A stretch of 64,000 nucleotides of DNA from the NCBI RefSeq assembly GCF_003945595.2, contig NW_024104525.1:690983-754982 (forward strand). The letters run 5' to 3'. Every line of letters begins with the position of its first letter. The stretch's first letter is position 1. Source of the DNA: Pipra filicauda (Eukaryota; Chordata; Aves; Passeriformes; Pipridae). Shown here in pieces: positions 61,535-64,000 of the stretch. The position numbers and the translations under genes were made by a program. The notes below the pieces were generated by a model. The model saw only the letters and a program-made list of their open reading frames with translations, was not told the DNA's origin and did not search any database.

Positions 61535-62024
61535 AGTGTAGAAGGAGGCAGAGGAGGTACTCCAGGTGCCAGAGCAGAGATTCCCCTGCAACCTGATCTA
61601 CACCATAACAAAAATTTACACTGCAGGCTGTAAATGACCCCACGTCAGAGCAGGTGGATATTTCCAAAAGATATTGCCACCTGTGGTGAGCATACGGCCA
61701 AGTAGCTTTTCCACACTAGGCAAAGGAGTCAGTAACGAAGGTATAAAGTTAACCCTAGAAGAAAGATGGTAGTGAAGGAAAGGTTTTGTTTTAATTTTTC
61801 TTAATTTCTCGCTATCCAAATCTATTTTAATTGGCAGCAAATTTAATTCATCTTCCTCTAGTCAAGTTTGGTTTGCCTGTGACAGTCCCCGGTGAGTGAT
61901 TTCCCTATATTTATCTCAATCCATAAGTGTTTTCACCTTATTTTCTCCCTTGTCCTATTGAGGGGGGAAAGTGAGAAAGTGGTTTGGTGGGCACCTGGCA
62001 GCTAGCCAAGGTCAACCCATCACA
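61535..62024 (+). mobile_element. Degraded LTR of the long ERVL-like family (5'-truncated)
   Basis: Plus-strand relic related to the LTR at 42939-44037. It opens inside the family at GAGGTACTCCAGGTGCCAGAGCAGAGATTCCCC. It keeps only a short piece of the tandem array (CCCCACGTCAGAGCAGGTGGAT). It then carries GGCAGCAAATTTAATTCATC, GTTTGCCTGTGACAGTCCCCGGTGAGTGA and GGTTTGGTGGGCACCTGGC, and ends with the well-preserved terminus GGTCAACCCATCACA at 62024. The 42939 copy has lost this terminus, so the two complement each other. Most of the array and the first ~250 bp are deleted. Confidence 0.82.
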
Positions 62025-63379
62025 TAATGATACTATTACTGACAATGTAAATTTTAAGAGAGATTTTGACTTTTCACCAGAGTAGACAAGCAAGCATGTA
62101 TCTGATTTTTGAAAAGGCAAGAAAACAAATCTTGAGGATTCTGAAAAATGTATTCCATTTACTAAAGAATGTCTAACAGCGATTCTGAAGAGAGAGATTT
62201 GGAATCACTAAAGATGCCAACTCTTCCTGGGTAATTTACTTAAAAAGGCAAGTTGGATATTTAGATGATCACCCTAAGGACAGAGCAGCAATCAGAATAA
62301 ATTTTGGTACAGTGTGAAGTACTGATTTGAGCTGCAGTTTTCTATGGGCATTTCCAGAATGGGTACTTCCAGATTCTGAAGTTTTTTTCAGTATTCAGAC
62401 TTGTGTTACCATTTTTAGGTGGGAGTTTTTAGATGATTAAAACTGAAGGTTATGTCTGGATCAAACCCTTGTAACACTTTACAAATCCTGCTTTTCTTAA
62501 GTGTGTTCTGGCATGACTATGCAGCACCTCTGTTTTGTTCTCTGGTTTTTCCTCCCTACTATGTCAAGAACTTGCACAAAAAGAATCCCAGATGTACTGA
62601 CCACCTGTGAGGTTTGAAATACCGCAACAGATAGGTTAGACAGCTAAAGAGAGCAGAATTTGTCACTTGTCAGTTAAAAGAAATCGCAAATAAGTAAAAT
62701 ATGTTCCCTTCTTTTCAACTCTGAAATAATTAGTTTTACAAAAGAATTACATTATTTTTTAAATAAGTCCTAAATATGAGCAGTGTAATTGGTTATGTTT
62801 CATAGTAATGTCTAAGCTATTATGGTGATTTCATGCCTGTGGGAAGTAATTCTTGATGGGAAGCTCAGTAAATAAAGATATGAACATGTTTGCCTAGAGA
62901 CTGCTCATCACTTTTCATTCAAAAATGGCAGAATGAAAGTGAAGCAGCGAAAGAGCAAACAACTGACACCAAAAGAATGTAAACATATTGAAAATTACAA
63001 GGAAGGTCTCTGTAAATCAAGTGATATTACTGCAGACAATAAGTGAGCATTGACAGTAGTGGTTGTTACTTGCTTGCATTACAGGAGCTCCCAGAACGTC
63101 TCAAATAGACAGAAAGCTGTAATGCACTAGGCACTCCACACACTTGTGGAGTTCAGATCTTCATCTCTGAAGTGTGTACACTGTAAATAAAGAATGCAAT
63201 CAGAAAGTGAAGGAAAAAAGGCAACAAGTAACTAAACTTGAGTTGGCCATGTTCTAAGTGTCACTGAACTGATGGGTCACCAAACTCACCTCCTCACCCC
63301 CCACCCCATTTCACATATAGAAAAAAGGTTTTGAAATACAATGCAGAAAACAGAAGAATTAACATAATACTATCATAAT
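62025..63379. other. AT-rich non-coding sequence
   Basis: No gene or recognisable repeat. Confidence 0.6.
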
Positions 63380-63730
63380 ACCCCAGCCAGAGCAGGGACA
63401 CCACTGAAGGATTGCAGCCTGGGGCAATCCACGCTGCAATAGAAGAAAACTAGTTATAAAGCAAGAAAAAGAGGAAACCAGAAGCTCCTTCACCACCTGT
63501 CACCTCATCAAATGATTTGGGACATACTGAGTGTAACCCATGGCAAAACCAAGGGAGGTTGAGACTATGAAGAGAGAAGGAGAGATTTTTGCTTACGTTG
63601 AGCTTGGGAAAGGAGGAAAAAAATGTATTTACACAACTGTGTGCTTAACTATTTATGTTTTGTCATTTTTAATTGTCTCCAAGTCAGTGATTAGAAGTTT
63701 GTGTTAATTGACAATAAAATAAATTATGTA
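63380..63730 (+). mobile_element. Possible remnant of an ERVL-like LTR
   Basis: CCAGAGCAGGGACACCACTG, then GAAGGATTGCAGCCTGGGGC, then AATCCACGCTGCAATAG resembles the tandem-array words of the 1.1-kb LTR family. A TTGAGCTTGGGAAAGGAGG block and TTGACAATAAAATAAATTATG match its later parts (GTTGAGCCTGGGAAG and GGCAATAAATTAAATTAAT). The order is right but the sequence is strongly diverged and neither terminus is seen. It may belong to a related subfamily. Confidence 0.45.
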
Positions 63731-64000
63731 AAATTTACATGAGTTGAGATTGTTTCATTAGCGATGTGTGTGTGAGATATTTCTTCTAAAGCGGGAGCTT
63801 TATCTTGGTGAAGACCAAGGAAGATTATTCTGAACATTTGTATCATTTTGGGTCTGATTTATCTTGTTCTATGTGTCAAAATCCTGTTTTGAACCTTCAG
63901 ACCTACTAATGTGTGACACAATCACATGATCAAAAAGTTAAACACCTATGTTAGATTACATGTCACATTGTATTTGACCAATCAGAATATTCTGAAGAAT
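63731..64000. other. AT-rich non-coding sequence to window end
   Basis: Nothing recognisable. Confidence 0.6.

Noticed and set aside
1..64000. tRNA, rRNA, snRNA and CRISPR-like features
   Set aside because: No tRNA A/B-box pair with a cloverleaf, no rRNA core motif and no regularly spaced repeat-spacer array seen by eye. A tRNAscan-SE or Infernal run would settle it.

Overview
The window looks like nuclear DNA from a bird: AT-rich, gene-poor, euchromatic sequence. The main evidence is its interspersed repeats. CR1 LINE copies are present in both orientations, one ending in the diagnostic 3' tail of ATTCTGTG/ATTCTATG octamers. There are also many solo long terminal repeats (LTRs) with terminal motifs typical of avian endogenous retroviruses (TGTCCTGGTTTCAGC... 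ending TAAACCATGACA, and TGTTGGGTTTGTG...). I see no bacterial or viral gene organisation, operons, ribosome-binding sites or CRISPR. Family assignments come from recognising consensus sequences by eye, not from a database search.

Layout. At 0.6-1.4 kb a minus-strand CR1 3' fragment abuts a minus-strand ERVL-type LTR. A candidate TATA-bearing LTR lies at 3.6-4.3 kb. A minus-strand solo LTR with a perfect 5-bp target-site duplication (TSD) is at 6.6-7.2 kb. A plus-strand CR1 relic with decayed reverse transcriptase (RT) is at 10.9-12.3 kb. At 13.3-14.3 kb a minus-strand CR1 3' end is followed by a plus-strand solo LTR. At 21.2-22.2 kb a CR1 3' end is split by an 803-bp solo LTR with a perfect 6-bp TSD. 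A 200-bp purine tract is at 25.4-25.6 kb. A plus-strand solo LTR is at 30.8-31.3 kb and a CR1 3' fragment at 33.9-34.3 kb. A candidate minus-strand LTR is at 40.7-41.0 kb. A 1.1-kb LTR with an internal ~50-bp tandem array is at 42.9-44.0 kb, and a minus-strand LTR at 49.5-49.9 kb. At 52.7-57.1 kb there are two CR1 copies in tandem, the second interrupted by two solo LTRs of different families. LTR relics lie near 61.5-62.0 and 63.4-63.7 kb.

No intact protein-coding gene, tRNA or rRNA can be supported. The open reading frames are short and are either CR1 ORF2 fragments or chance frames in AT-rich sequence. The regions between repeats are plain AT-rich DNA with microsatellites, poly(A/T) runs and a few palindromes. 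They could be intergenic desert or the interior of very large introns; the sequence alone does not tell. The clear biological story is a layered transposon record: old CR1 insertions, later broken by ERV insertions that have since recombined down to solo LTRs.
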